Of a DNA stretch of 61,247 nt, positions 53,262-61,247 are shown piece after piece. The notes under the pieces are model-generated. The model saw only the letters and a list, made by a program, of their open reading frames with translations, had not been told where the DNA came from and made no database searches. Origin of the DNA: Pseudomonadota bacterium (GTDB taxonomy: Bacteria; Pseudomonadota; Alphaproteobacteria; Rhizobiales; Hyphomicrobiaceae); contig JAFAFW010000041.1 of the NCBI GenBank assembly GCA_023423275.1, positions 1 through 61,247 on the forward strand, written 5' to 3'. A program made the translations under genes and the position numbers. The stretch's first letter is position 1. Each line of letters begins with the position of its first letter.

Positions 53262-53350
53262 CGGTCGCAATCGGCTTTGGGCGGGGAGGCTGCTCGGGCA
53301 GCACATGTGTGCTGCCCGCAATCAATCTGGGAGGTCCGCGCGGTTGCGGC

Positions 53351-54625
53351 TCAGTACGCCGCCGACATCTGCTTGATAGTGCCGTCGACGTCGATGGTGC
53401 TGGCGGGGAAGGCGTTGTTGATCACCTGCGTGAACACTTCCTTCGGCTTGCCCTGCATCACCTGGATCGGCAGGCCGAAGTAATACTTCGCTCCGGCGTT
53501 GGCGGCGGCGATCATTTTGAAGTAGTCGGAGGCTTGCGAACTGGTCAGCTTTGAAGCATCGCTCTTGATGCCGGTCTGCACCTGTACGCGGTCCAGCCAC
53601 TTGTTGCCCATCTCCGGTGTCGCCAGGAAGTTGAGGAATGCTACCGCTTCCGCAGGATGCTTGGTGTCGGCATTCACGACATACGATCCGCCGACGGTGA
53701 TTGTCCGGCATTCTGCGCAGGCGGCACTGGGAGGCGCAGGAAATTTCATGATGCCCAGCGGGAAGTCGACGGGCTGGCCGCCCTTATCCGGCGGGTTGAA
53801 CGCGCGGCTCGTGTACCAGCTGCCGTTCAGGAACGTCAGTGCGCCCGGATTGGTGTGGAAGTAAGTGTGCGCTTCTCCGAGCTTCAGCGAAGTGAAGGTT
53901 GTTGGCAGCAGCCCGGCGTCGATCAGCGACTTCAGCCAAGTCAGAGTTTCCTTCACGCGCGGATCGGTCCAGGCCAGCTTTCCGCGCAGCAACTTGTCGT
54001 AATCTTCGGTGCCGAGCTTCTTCAGCAGCGCTTCATGAGTTAAATGCGCGCCCGGAAAAGGACGGTCGCCGGCGCCGATGGACATCGGTGTAATGCCCTT
54101 GGCCTTGGATTTTTTTACCACATCGAGAAACGCGGCGGAGTCGAACTGCAGGCTTGCCGGAAGTTGGAATCCGAGGTCGGCCAGGGTTTTCTTGTTGTAA
54201 TAGAGTTCAGCTGTCCAGGCTTCGAGCGGGAGCCCGTAGGCTTTACCTTTGTAGGTCCAGGCATCCTTGGCCCACGGCTCGATATTGTCCCAGTTGACAT
54301 CCTTCAGGTCGAGCAGGAAGCCGTTGTCGAGATATTCGACCTGATCCGGCTCGGCATAGAAAATGTCCGGCGCCTGACCGGCGCGAAGTGCCGTTTTGAG
54401 CGCGGCATAGAGAGCATTCTTTTCGTACCAAGACGCCTTGATTTTGACGTCGGGGTTCTTTTTCTCGAACTCGGCGATAGCGTCTTCGACGTATTGGCGC
54501 TTGATCTGCTCAGCGGCCCAATGGGTCCAGAGCGTGACCTCTTTGGGTTGCTGGGCCTGGGTGGGGGCTGTCGATAGCGCAATGCCGCACGCAGCCAGCG
54601 ACGCGACGATCACTCGTCCGAACAT
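53351..54625 (-). CDS. ABC transporter substrate-binding protein, family 1
   Basis: This 424-residue periplasmic protein has a signal peptide ending STAPTQAQ before PKEVTLWTHWAAEQ. It shows family 1 markers: AIAEFEKKNPDVKIKASWYE, YGLPLEAWTAELYYNKKTL, and AHTYFHTNPGALTFLNGSWY further in. It is the first gene of the Ugp/Mal-like operon. The family binds sugars, sugar phosphates and some acids. The linked hydroxyacid dehydrogenase and RraA protein favour a sugar acid or similar. Confidence 0.92.
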   Translation of the reverse strand: MFGRVIVASLAACGIALSTAPTQAQQPKEVTLWTHWAAEQIKRQYVEDAIAEFEKKNPDVKIKASWYEKNALYAALKTALRAGQAPDIFYAEPDQVEYLDNGFLLDLKDVNWDNIEPWAKDAWTYKGKAYGLPLEAWTAELYYNKKTLADLGFQLPASLQFDSAAFLDVVKKSKAKGITPMSIGAGDRPFPGAHLTHEALLKKLGTEDYDKLLRGKLAWTDPRVKETLTWLKSLIDAGLLPTTFTSLKLGEAHTYFHTNPGALTFLNGSWYTSRAFNPPDKGGQPVDFPLGIMKFPAPPSAACAECRTITVGGSYVVNADTKHPAEAVAFLNFLATPEMGNKWLDRVQVQTGIKSDASKLTSSQASDYFKMIAAANAGAKYYFGLPIQVMQGKPKEVFTQVINNAFPASTIDVDGTIKQMSAAY

Positions 54626-54737
54626 GACGTTTCCTCCGTTGCGATGTCACGCCTGCAGCCTGTGTGGCTATCTGTTTCCGGGGAGCCGGTGCGAGACGCC
54701 TGAACTGTATTGGTCGCCAGGATTGTTCGTCAACATA

Positions 54738-54749
54738 ATTATTGATAAT
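54738..54749. promoter_or_regulatory. Inverted repeat ATTAT-TG-ATAAT, probable GntR operator
   Basis: This perfect dyad lies in the 151-bp region between the divergent binding-protein and gntR genes, 27 bases before the gntR start. Its position could control both directions. Confidence 0.5.
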
Positions 54750-54776
54750 ACTGTCGATGAAGATGCGAGGGCGGAG

Positions 54777-55493
54777 ATGATGACGACTGCAACACAAGTG
54801 GGAAAAGCGCGCGACGGTGCCGCCGCGATAGAGGATCCGTCACTCGCTGACGTGGTGGCGCGGCTGGAATTCGACATCCTGTTCGGCCATCTCAAGCCGC
54901 GCGAGCGGCTTGTGGAGGACGTTTTGATGCAGCGCTTGGGGGCCAAGCGGCACGTGGTTCGGCAAGCTCTTACCGAGCTGGAGAGGATGGGCATCGTCGC
55001 CCGCATGCCAAATCGAGGCGCGGCGGTGCGAGATTTCACGGCACAGGAGGTGGAGGAGGTCTGTGAGATCCGCGAGCTGTTGCAGCGCCGGGCGGCGCAG
55101 CGCATGCCGTTGCCAGCAGGTAGGGAGCTGATCCGGCAGTTGGAGCATATTCAACGTCGGCATGATCGCGCGATCAGCCAGCGGGACCCGCGGGCCATCG
55201 ATGCCGCCAATGAGGCGTTTCATCAGGCGATCTTCGAAGCGTGCGGGAATGCGCATCTGGCTCAGGCAATCGCCCACTATGCGTATTTGACGCGCGCAAT
55301 GCGTCTCTATCCGCTCGTTGACGCCGCCCTGCTCGAAACGCTCAGGGCGGAGCACTGGGCGATGATCGAGGCTCTTCGCTCGGGGGACCGCCGCGCACTC
55401 ATGCGGCTTTCTGTCGACCACATCCAACATTCGAAGAAGATTTATCTATCGGTCAGAAAGGCACTGCCGATCGGTAACGATCAGGCCCGATGA
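54777..55493 (+). CDS. GntR-family regulator with FCD domain
   Basis: This 238-residue regulator has a winged helix (RLEFDILFGHLKPRERLVED, then LMQRLGAKRHVVRQALTELE). An FCD ligand domain follows, with VEEVCEIRELLQRRAAQRM, AANEAFHQAIFEACGNAHLA and EHWAMIEALRSGDRRAL. Two adjacent ATGs (54777 and 54780) follow GAGGGCGGAG. The frame upstream is open but overlaps the divergent gene. It probably controls the Ugp-type operon on the other strand. Confidence 0.9.
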   Translation: MMTTATQVGKARDGAAAIEDPSLADVVARLEFDILFGHLKPRERLVEDVLMQRLGAKRHVVRQALTELERMGIVARMPNRGAAVRDFTAQEVEEVCEIRELLQRRAAQRMPLPAGRELIRQLEHIQRRHDRAISQRDPRAIDAANEAFHQAIFEACGNAHLAQAIAHYAYLTRAMRLYPLVDAALLETLRAEHWAMIEALRSGDRRALMRLSVDHIQHSKKIYLSVRKALPIGNDQAR

Positions 55494-55829
55494 AAGATGA
55501 GCTAGTCAATCTGTGCCACAGTCATTGCACGAGTAGATGTGAGCCTAAGTCATCGACACGCACATTTGCAGCTCGCTCTATCGCGGACCCAATAGATCCG
55601 TCAACCGAGTAGTCGTTGATGTGACGGGCGAAGAGTGATGCTGGTTCGGCAGACACTATCAGAGCGGAAATTCGATAGTTCACCGGTGACAACGGGTCGG
55701 AGCGACTCTGGCTTTTCTGGTAAACCCGCGAGCATATTCGGAATCGCACTGGAATTAGATCATTGCCTAACACCAGCATATTGCACTCGTTCAGCCGACG
55801 GGCACCGTAAGGCACAAGCTGAACCGGCC

Positions 55830-56354
55830 AGCGGTTTTCAGATGTTGGGACGTATAAGTGGGCATCCCGTTTGCCGTCCCTATTCGAGGCAAGCGGAGGG
55901 CATGACCATTATCGACCCAAACCTCGCACCGGAGCGTCTGGCTGGATTTGATCTCGGCACCAATCTCAAGCTAGATAATGTATTTCGTGATAACGACGGC
56001 GCGCGACTGAAACTATCCTATTTCGACAATGATATCGGCTCGTTCAGTGCTGACGTCTCGGGCACCTCCTACACGAATGTGGAATTCTGCCGTACGAGTG
56101 CCAACTGCGAGAATAGCTCGCTGGCAGAGTATTATGCGACCAATCAGGTGCCGCCAAAGTACTCTGCAAGCCTGACGCTGACTCAAAGACTGCTTGACGA
56201 TCATTGGACGTTGAAAGGCGAATACAGCCTGATCGATGTTTCCGGAAGCGCAGAGTTGAGTCGCGTGCCAATGGCAGATTATGAAGAGACCTTTTTCTGG
56301 AATGCGCACTCCAGGATCGATAAATTCGGCCTATGCGTGAATTGCAAATTTTAG
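55830..56354 (+). pseudogene. C-terminal remnant of a TonB-dependent receptor, frameshifted
   Basis: A first frame reads TYKWASRLPSLFEASGG and, after a shift near 55900, a second reads MTIIDPNLAPERLAGFDLGT, then LKLSYFDNDIG and EYYATNQVPPKYSASLTLT. This is the barrel region of a TonB-dependent receptor. It ends CVNCKF with TAG. The plug, signal peptide and any STN domain are missing. It is not a copy of either intact receptor at 16.5-24.0 kb as far as I can see. Confidence 0.75.
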
Positions 56355-56411
56355 AATATCTCGAATTATATCGTCTGACGCAAATAGACCCGGTCTGCCG
56401 CTCTAACTGTC

Positions 56412-56740
56412 GACAATGATATCACTCAGACTGTGTTCACGACGCTCGGCCTGCGTGTCTCGTCGGCCATCGATTTTGGCGGCTTTGACGCAGCGCTGCG
56501 CAGCATGATCGGCTGGCGACATGCCTTTGGGGATGTCAACCTTAACTCTGTCCATCAGTTCCCGGAGAGAGATAGCTTCATCATCTCCGGAGCGACAATT
56601 GCCGAGAATGCAGCAGTTCTCGAAGCAGGGCTTGATTTCAAGCTGCCTGACAATAGTGTGTTCGGTCTCCCCTTACGGGCCAGTTCGGGGACGGCTCACG
56701 CGAGAACGCCTCCAACGCTCGCCTGAAGTTGAAATTCTGA
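56412..56740 (+). pseudogene. Autotransporter beta-barrel remnant, frameshifted
   Basis: The frame DFGGFDAALRSMIGWRHAFG, VNLNSVHQF and ENAAVLEAGLDFKL is typical of autotransporter barrels. After NSVFGL the frame is lost. In the neighbouring frame it finishes GQFGDGSRENASNARLKLKF and TGA at 56738-56740, the expected C-terminal strand. One base is therefore missing near 56665-56675. No passenger domain is present upstream. Confidence 0.75.
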
Positions 56741-57060
56741 TGCGCAGTGCAAGCCTGCTTATCGCAATCGAGGTTGCCATCCTCGCGATGGCGACCATCG
56801 CGAGTGCGCAAACGGCGGTGCCGGCAAGGGAGCAATCCTTCCCGGCGAAGCCCCATCGGTGCGAGAGGTCCATCAAGGCCGGATCGTTGGCTGTAATATC
56901 CAGGACAAGGTCAAAAAAATGCTCAGGGAAGGTCCTCCGGATTCTCGCACAGTCACGGAAACCGGACAGGGAGATCGCCTTCGCGATTTCGCTCGCTGGT
57001 TTCAGGAAGGCATCCGATCGCGGAGGCGCTGAAGCAGATATCGCGTCAAAGCGGAAATGA
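56740..57060 (+). CDS. Short secreted-type ORF of unknown function, doubtful
   Basis: The ATG overlaps the autotransporter stop (TGATG). The first 24 residues (MRSASLLIAIEVAILAMATI, then ASAQT) look like a Sec signal peptide. The remaining 82 residues are basic and of low quality, and another frame after about 56810 looks no better. It may be the start of a gene whose body has been shifted out of frame. No family recognised. Confidence 0.35.
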   Translation: MRSASLLIAIEVAILAMATIASAQTAVPAREQSFPAKPHRCERSIKAGSLAVISRTRSKKCSGKVLRILAQSRKPDREIAFAISLAGFRKASDRGGAEADIASKRK

Positions 57061-57061
57061 G

Positions 57062-57586
57062 AAAGCTGCAATCTCCACCCGGCCGTTCGCTTTCGAAATT
57101 GAAGCAGGCGGCGCAATCAGAAACAAGCGCTCTACTCTCAATACGCTCACGCTGAAGCCAGCAGCATCCACCATCAAGCTGAGTGAACCAGTCATACAGT
57201 TTTCGAGCGGGGATTCGAAGCAGACGCGAGATCTGCCAGGATTTCAGATTTCCGCGGCCTTCTTGTTCGCCGGTGGCCGCTTCGTCGAGGAGATCACGTA
57301 CGACCCCTTCCTCTACTTTCACGGCGAGGAGCAGAACATCTCGATCCGCGCCTTCACTCATGGCTGAGATATCCGGCATCCCAACGGTGTGCCGCTCTAC
57401 CATCTTTATAAGAAACGCGGTGCAAACGAAGCACCGCTGCACTGGGAGGGTGATTTCGAAGAAGAGCGCCGCGAAAAGTGGTACGAGCTGCGCGAGCGAG
57501 CCGATCGAAGATTGGGTGATCTCATCGAGGGAAAACTGGTGGGCGCTTATGTTTTGGAAAAGCGCGATCACTTGATGACTATATGA
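57062..57586 (+). pseudogene. GlcNAc-type glycosyltransferase remnant with in-frame stop
   Basis: The frame contains DLPGFQISAAFLFAGGRFVE, YDPFLYFHGEEQNISIRAF and THG, then TGA at 57365-57367, then DIRHPNGVPLYHLYKKRG and HWEGDFEEERREKWYELRER. The YDP-x-LYF-x-GEE and THGWDI-x-PN pattern is that of the glycosyltransferase family PF11397. The stop stands exactly where the conserved Trp should be (TGG to TGA). The N-terminal half is absent or unrecognisable. Confidence 0.75.
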
Positions 57587-57657
57587 AAGTGAGCAACTTG
57601 CGAATCGCCGATGTATAGCGTTTCGTTAATCGAACGCTGAGAATTTCGGTTTGGGTA

Positions 57658-57903
57658 TTGGCGTTGGGCAGGGATCGAGAAGCACCAGCATATCGCCGCA
57701 AGCCGATACAGGACAAGCCATTCCGGCGTTACGAGAAGCTGCAGGTTCGCGACCCAAAGTTTCAGATTTTCAATGTTGTTACGGGCGAGACAATAAAGCT
57801 TTCAGTGTTCACCTTCGATGACCACGTGAAGACGATGCTGCCGGCAGTGGAACGGTTGTGTAGGCTCGATACAGCAAGCAATATCTTTCGGCTCTTTGTA
57901 TAG
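57658..57903 (+). other. Unrecognised coding-like fragment
   Basis: The frame contains FRRYEKLQVRDPKFQIFNV and IKLSVFTFDDHVKTMLPAVE, which look like real protein, but there is no convincing start and no family match. A nearby frame continues VTEDPLFGPSLPKRAPADVF. These are probably pieces of one decayed gene. Confidence 0.3.
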
Positions 57904-58108
57904 AAAAACACATTTCAGCAGAGCTAGGTTTCTTGTCCCCGCGAGCATCGAGGTGACCGAGGACCCGCTATTTGGTCCATCCTTGCCCAAACGCGCCCCA
58001 GCCGATGTATTTGACCAGCACAGCCTACTCGACTTCAATCTCCGGGCGACCTAACTGCTCGAAGGCAAATGGAAAGCTGCTCGTCCACAACAGTGCACGC
58101 GCCAGCCT

Positions 58109-58402
58109 TTGAGCTATTGGCCTGACTTCGATACACTTAATTTGGACGCAGACGGAATGGCAGAAGAACTGAGATACATCGCCTGGGACGGCTCCCCTGT
58201 GGTGCTTGTGGGTGACCGGGCGGCCTCACGCGACCTGGACGGCTCCTGGAAACTGAGACCGGCCGGACCGATGCTCCGCACCGCCGAACGCGACGCGCCG
58301 GAACTCTCGCGCGAAGAACTGGCCGCGAGCTTCCCCGACGCCGACCTCGCAGAAGGCGTGGGTCTCATCATTGACTTTGATAAAGGACTAACGCCTGGGT
58401 AG
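58109..58402 (+). CDS. Hypothetical protein or gene fragment
   Basis: This 97-codon frame reads YWPDFDTLNLDADGMAEELR onward, acidic and with natural-looking composition. The first in-frame start is TTG at 58109, with an ATG at 58157. No family is recognised and no ribosome site is clear. It follows unrecognised scraps, so it may be the surviving end of a longer gene. Confidence 0.35.
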   Translation: MSYWPDFDTLNLDADGMAEELRYIAWDGSPVVLVGDRAASRDLDGSWKLRPAGPMLRTAERDAPELSREELAASFPDADLAEGVGLIIDFDKGLTPG

Positions 58403-58703
58403 GAATGAGTGCATGGCCGCGTGCCTGATGATGGAGCGGGCCGCGCCTCTCGGACCTGCTGGGCGGCGTCGTCCAGCTTGGTCCGGATGATCCGGTTGGC
58501 TTCACGCCACTCTGGGTCGCCGCCCGACAGATCGCGTCGACGACGATGAGGCTCACGATAAAGGGACGAGTTCCGCTCCTGATCCTGAGCACTCTTTCAC
58601 AGAATGATCTTTGCATGTCCGCTTATGCGGTCAGCCGTTATTCAACCTGCTAAATGGTCCGTGCGCGGAAACGCAGAGTTCCAGGCCTACCCAGCGGTAC
58701 CCG
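58403..58703. other. Intergenic stretch, nothing recognised
   Basis: About 300 bases between the hypothetical ORF and the end of the ycaQ-like gene. Open frames exist in both directions but show no motif. Confidence 0.4.
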
Positions 58704-59921
58704 TCATAGCACCTGCTGCAGAGCCGCTGCGGCATCGCCCATGCGCCTCGTCTTAATGCGCGGCAGACCGAGCCAGCGTGCCATCAGGCGGATTTCATCG
58801 GCGAGCGCGGCAACGAACACGTCGGCAGCAACGCCGGGTTCGCAATGCGCCGACAGCACGTGCAACGTCTCTGCCTCGCGCTCCGCCTTGAGGTCGACAC
58901 GGCCGACGACGCGATCACCGAACAAAAACGGCAGCACGTAGTAGCCGTGGGTGCGCTTGTGCTTTGGCGTATAGAGCTCGATGCGTATATGCGCGCCGAA
59001 CAGCGTTTCCGCGCGATGGCGATGCCAGACAAGCGGATCGAAGGGGGCGAGAAGCGCGCGCGCTCGGACCGTCTTCGGCCGACGCGCGTCGGAGTGCACA
59101 TAAGCCGGTACCTTCCAGCCCTCGACCGTCACTTCACGCAGCGTGCCAGCCTCCACGAGATCGCGAATGGCTTGCCTGGTGGCACTCGAACCGAGACGAT
59201 AGTAGTCGCGCACACACGCCTCGGTCCCGATGCCAAGAGCGCGAGCAGAGTGTTCGATCAGCGTTCGTTTGGCGTCTGTTTCGCTCGGTGTCGGCGCGGC
59301 CATCACGTGATCAGGCAGCACACGTTCGGGGATGTCGTAGATGCGTTCGAACGTAGCGCGCCGGGTCGCCGTCGTGAGCTGCCCGGTCCAGAACAGCCAT
59401 TCGAGTGCGGACTTCGCATCCGACCAGCCCCACCATCCCGCCTTGCGATTGCCATGTGAGGAAAAGTCGCCGACAGAACTTGGGCCGCGCTGCTCGATCT
59501 CGTGCTGCACATCGCGAATGAGCTGCTTATTGGCCTGCGCGAAGCGGAAGAGCCCACCGTATATGTTCTTGCCGGCCAGAGCGTTCTCCATGCGCCAGCG
59601 GAACAGCGGCTGCATCTCGACAGGCATCAGCGAGGCCGCATGGCCCCAGTACTCAAACAGCCTCCGCTTTTTTCCGCCATAGGCAAGGTGATCGAGATCC
59701 GCGCGATCATAAACGCCGAGCCGCGCGTAAACGGGCAGCGTGTGGGCACGTGCGAGCACATTGACTGAATCGATTTGCAGGACACCGAGCTTGTCGACAA
59801 GGCGGCGCACATCGGCACGTGTGGCAACGTCGCGCACGGCTCCCTGGTCCGCGCTCTGTGCAGCTATCGCGATGCGCCGCGCCTCGCTGAGCGAGAGTGT
59901 ATCCGGCCGTCGCCGGCTCAT
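58704..59921 (-). CDS. YcaQ/AlkX-type DNA glycosylase (winged-helix HTH_42 family)
   Basis: This 405-residue protein belongs to the HTH_42 family, which includes YcaQ (AlkX) and AlkZ, glycosylases that remove bulky alkylated bases and unhook interstrand crosslinks. The conserved N-terminal stretch VDKLGVLQIDSVNVLARAHT holds the QxD catalytic motif of the AlkX branch near residue 49. Later RRLFEYWGHAASLMPVEMQP and LLAPFDPLVWHRHRAETLFG are family signatures. Its start overlaps the end of the methyltransferase gene by four bases, so both repair genes are expressed together. Confidence 0.88.
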   Translation of the reverse strand: MSRRRPDTLSLSEARRIAIAAQSADQGAVRDVATRADVRRLVDKLGVLQIDSVNVLARAHTLPVYARLGVYDRADLDHLAYGGKKRRLFEYWGHAASLMPVEMQPLFRWRMENALAGKNIYGGLFRFAQANKQLIRDVQHEIEQRGPSSVGDFSSHGNRKAGWWGWSDAKSALEWLFWTGQLTTATRRATFERIYDIPERVLPDHVMAAPTPSETDAKRTLIEHSARALGIGTEACVRDYYRLGSSATRQAIRDLVEAGTLREVTVEGWKVPAYVHSDARRPKTVRARALLAPFDPLVWHRHRAETLFGAHIRIELYTPKHKRTHGYYVLPFLFGDRVVGRVDLKAEREAETLHVLSAHCEPGVAADVFVAALADEIRLMARWLGLPRIKTRRMGDAAAALQQVL

Positions 59922-60472
59922 GAAGCGGCCGGCTGATCGAACAAACCCGGCAGCACGGGATCGCCGACCGCTACGCCCTCAAGGCCGAGCAGCTTCTTCT
60001 TCGTCGCCGTCCCACCTGGTGCCGAGAAGCCGCCCATCTTGTTGCCGCTCGCGAGCACACGATGGCACGGCACGATCACTGGCCATGGGTTGCGGCCCAT
60101 GGCCATGCCGACCGCACGTGCCGCGCCCGGCTGCCCCACTTGCTTGGCCAGATCGCCATAAGTCACCGTTGTGCCGCGCGGTACGACCCGCAGCGCACGA
60201 TAGATCGACGCGTTGAACGTCGATACGAAGGTCTCGTCGAGACGCAGCGTTTCGAGCGTAACGGCTGTGCCTGCGAGATACATCTGCAGCGCGCGAACTG
60301 CTTCCGTGGCAAATGCGGACAGCGACATCCCCGACGGTTCGATGCCGGCACGTCGTATCCGTGCTTCGGTTTCCGCACGCGTGGGTTCAGGGAGTTGCAC
60401 GCGTGTCAACCCCGCCTCGCTCCAGGCAATGGCGCAAGTTCCGAACGCAGTGTCGAAGAGGTGATAGGGCAT
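59918..60472 (-). CDS. ogt: Methylated-DNA-protein-cysteine S-methyltransferase
   Basis: This 184-residue protein takes alkyl groups from O6-alkylguanine onto its own cysteine. The active-site motif VIVPCHRVLASG lies in GRNPWPVIVPCHRVLASGNK, preceded by VPRGTTVTYGDLAKQVGQPG (DNA-binding helix-turn-helix). The N-terminal half is the shorter Ogt-type domain, without the Ada zinc domain. It is first of a two-gene repair operon. ATG at 60472 begins MPYHLFDTAFGTCAIA. Confidence 0.93.
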   Translation of the reverse strand: MPYHLFDTAFGTCAIAWSEAGLTRVQLPEPTRAETEARIRRAGIEPSGMSLSAFATEAVRALQMYLAGTAVTLETLRLDETFVSTFNASIYRALRVVPRGTTVTYGDLAKQVGQPGAARAVGMAMGRNPWPVIVPCHRVLASGNKMGGFSAPGGTATKKKLLGLEGVAVGDPVLPGLFDQPAAS

Positions 60473-61001
60473 AATGCTGTCAAGCTAGCCGGGTGAGATC
60501 ACCGCGGCAAACACAACTGCGCGTTACCCACACATGGCCCCTTGGCCCGCCTAGCATCGCTGGCATCGTGACCGCCTGATGCCCGGCAGCCCACGACTGT
60601 CGCATCCGGTTCGCTGTTACCCAAATAACTGCTGCAACAATCCCTCCTATGGGGGCTGTTGATGGCAGCTATTGGCCCGAAGCGGAGATTTTTAGTCAGA
60701 AACGTACCCTGACAGTCCCGGACCGGGCTGGGCAAATCCGACCGACGGCGACAAGAGCAAATGAGGAACATCGGAGATCAGGAAGATATTCACGCCTTCC
60801 GCATGCTGCAGCGGCAGGCTGTCGCGGTCGGCAATCGGCGCACGGAACTGTGGATGAAGATCGCCGATCTGGCCGGGCCATCAGGCTTAATACCACTCAA
60901 GTTACGATCTCGAACGATGGCGATCGCACCGGGCAGGAACGGTGCCGGAGCCTACACCGTTGACGATCAGGTATCGGGCGGGAGATAGCAGCGGAGCGCA
61001 C
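60473..61001. other. Intergenic stretch upstream of ogt and the terminal small gene
   Basis: These 529 bases contain the ogt promoter region and a + strand frame (60761-60988) with no family motif. Nothing else is supported. Confidence 0.4.
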
Positions 61002-61241
61002 GTGGCGAAGACGGATGGCGCGGCGATGATCAACAAGCGGATCGCCTTCAAGGCCGAAGTGCTGCAGGCGATCGGTTTGCTGGCGCGTGAGCGCGGACTG
61101 TCGCTGCAGGACCTCGCTGACAAGGCGTTCGCCGACCTGCTGAAGAAGCATCATCGTCCGGTCGGTCTGCAAGCGGCGTTGAAGGCGAGCCTCCGCACCC
61201 TGCCTGCCAACGATCAGCCGCAGACCCGCAAACGGCGCTAG
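61002..61241 (+). CDS. Small basic helical protein, possibly ribbon-helix-helix-like
   Basis: This 79-residue frame contains MINKRIAFKAEVLQAIGLLA, RERGLSLQDLADKAFADLLK and KHHRPVGLQAALKASLRTLP, and ends KRR. The beta-helix-helix look (KRIAFKAE then LSLQDLADKAF) resembles small ribbon-helix-helix DNA-binding proteins. A GTG at 61002 has GGAG six bases upstream and is preferred. The frame is open to 60942. Function unknown. Confidence 0.55.
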   Translation: MAKTDGAAMINKRIAFKAEVLQAIGLLARERGLSLQDLADKAFADLLKKHHRPVGLQAALKASLRTLPANDQPQTRKRR

Positions 61242-61247
61242 CCGGTC

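Noticed and set aside
1..61247. CRISPR arrays, tRNA/rRNA genes and complete insertion sequences
   Set aside because: Looked for regular short repeats, tRNA-like T-loop strings and intact transposases. None was seen; only an integrase tail remains.

Overview
The window looks like an alphaproteobacterial chromosome, probably Hyphomicrobiales (Rhizobiales). This rests on gene style only: NasS/NasT beside NnrS and Nar genes, many Tct/TRAP/Dpp/Ugp-type uptake cassettes, and GC-rich coding with many overlapping starts and stops. No rRNA, tRNA or CRISPR array was seen, so the genus cannot be fixed from the window.

1-6.1 kb: the end of narG, then narH-narJ-narI and four accessory genes on the + strand (PpiC-type prolyl isomerase, a small Cys-tailed protein, a DUF2478 protein, NnrS). 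This reads as one respiratory nitrate reductase operon. 6.2-10.6 kb: a frameshifted UvrD/Rep helicase scrap, then on the - strand nasT-nasS and, downstream, a sigma54-type promoter with an ANTAR-type two-hairpin leader and terminator. The leader runs straight into a siroheme synthase gene that has lost its NAD-binding N-terminus. I read this as the fossil of a deleted nitrate-assimilation operon whose regulators survive. A tyrosine-recombinase tail lies at 10.5 kb.

10.7-15.5 kb: iclR-dapA-like-tctC-tctB-tctA (- strand), a carboxylate or sugar-acid uptake and cleavage cassette. 15.5-16.5 kb holds decayed genes. 16.5-25.7 kb: two tandem FecI-FecR-FecA-like surface-signalling cassettes (- strand), with an acyltransferase tail between them.

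26.4-40.9 kb: a GntR/UTRA regulator, hyuA-hyuB, then divergently an M81 peptidase, a Dpp-type ABC importer and an M20 peptidase, followed by a convergent MmgE/PrpD protein. This looks like uptake and opening of a cyclic amide or small peptide-like compound. 41.5-48.3 kb: a GntR/FCD regulator, a flavoprotein dehydrogenase and an EthD-like protein, divergent from a TRAP importer and a type II dehydroquinase homologue; a cyclic polyol carboxylate such as quinate or shikimate is a reasonable guess. 48.7-55.5 kb: a Ugp/Mal-type ABC importer with an RraA-family protein and a 2-hydroxyacid dehydrogenase, divergent from another GntR/FCD gene.

55.5-58.4 kb is a pseudogene graveyard (TonB receptor, autotransporter barrel, glycosyltransferase, unknown scraps). 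58.7-60.5 kb encodes a YcaQ-type DNA glycosylase and an O6-alkylguanine methyltransferase with overlapping genes. The window ends with a small predicted protein. The overall picture is an accessory region of regulator-plus-transporter-plus-enzyme modules separated by decayed genes.
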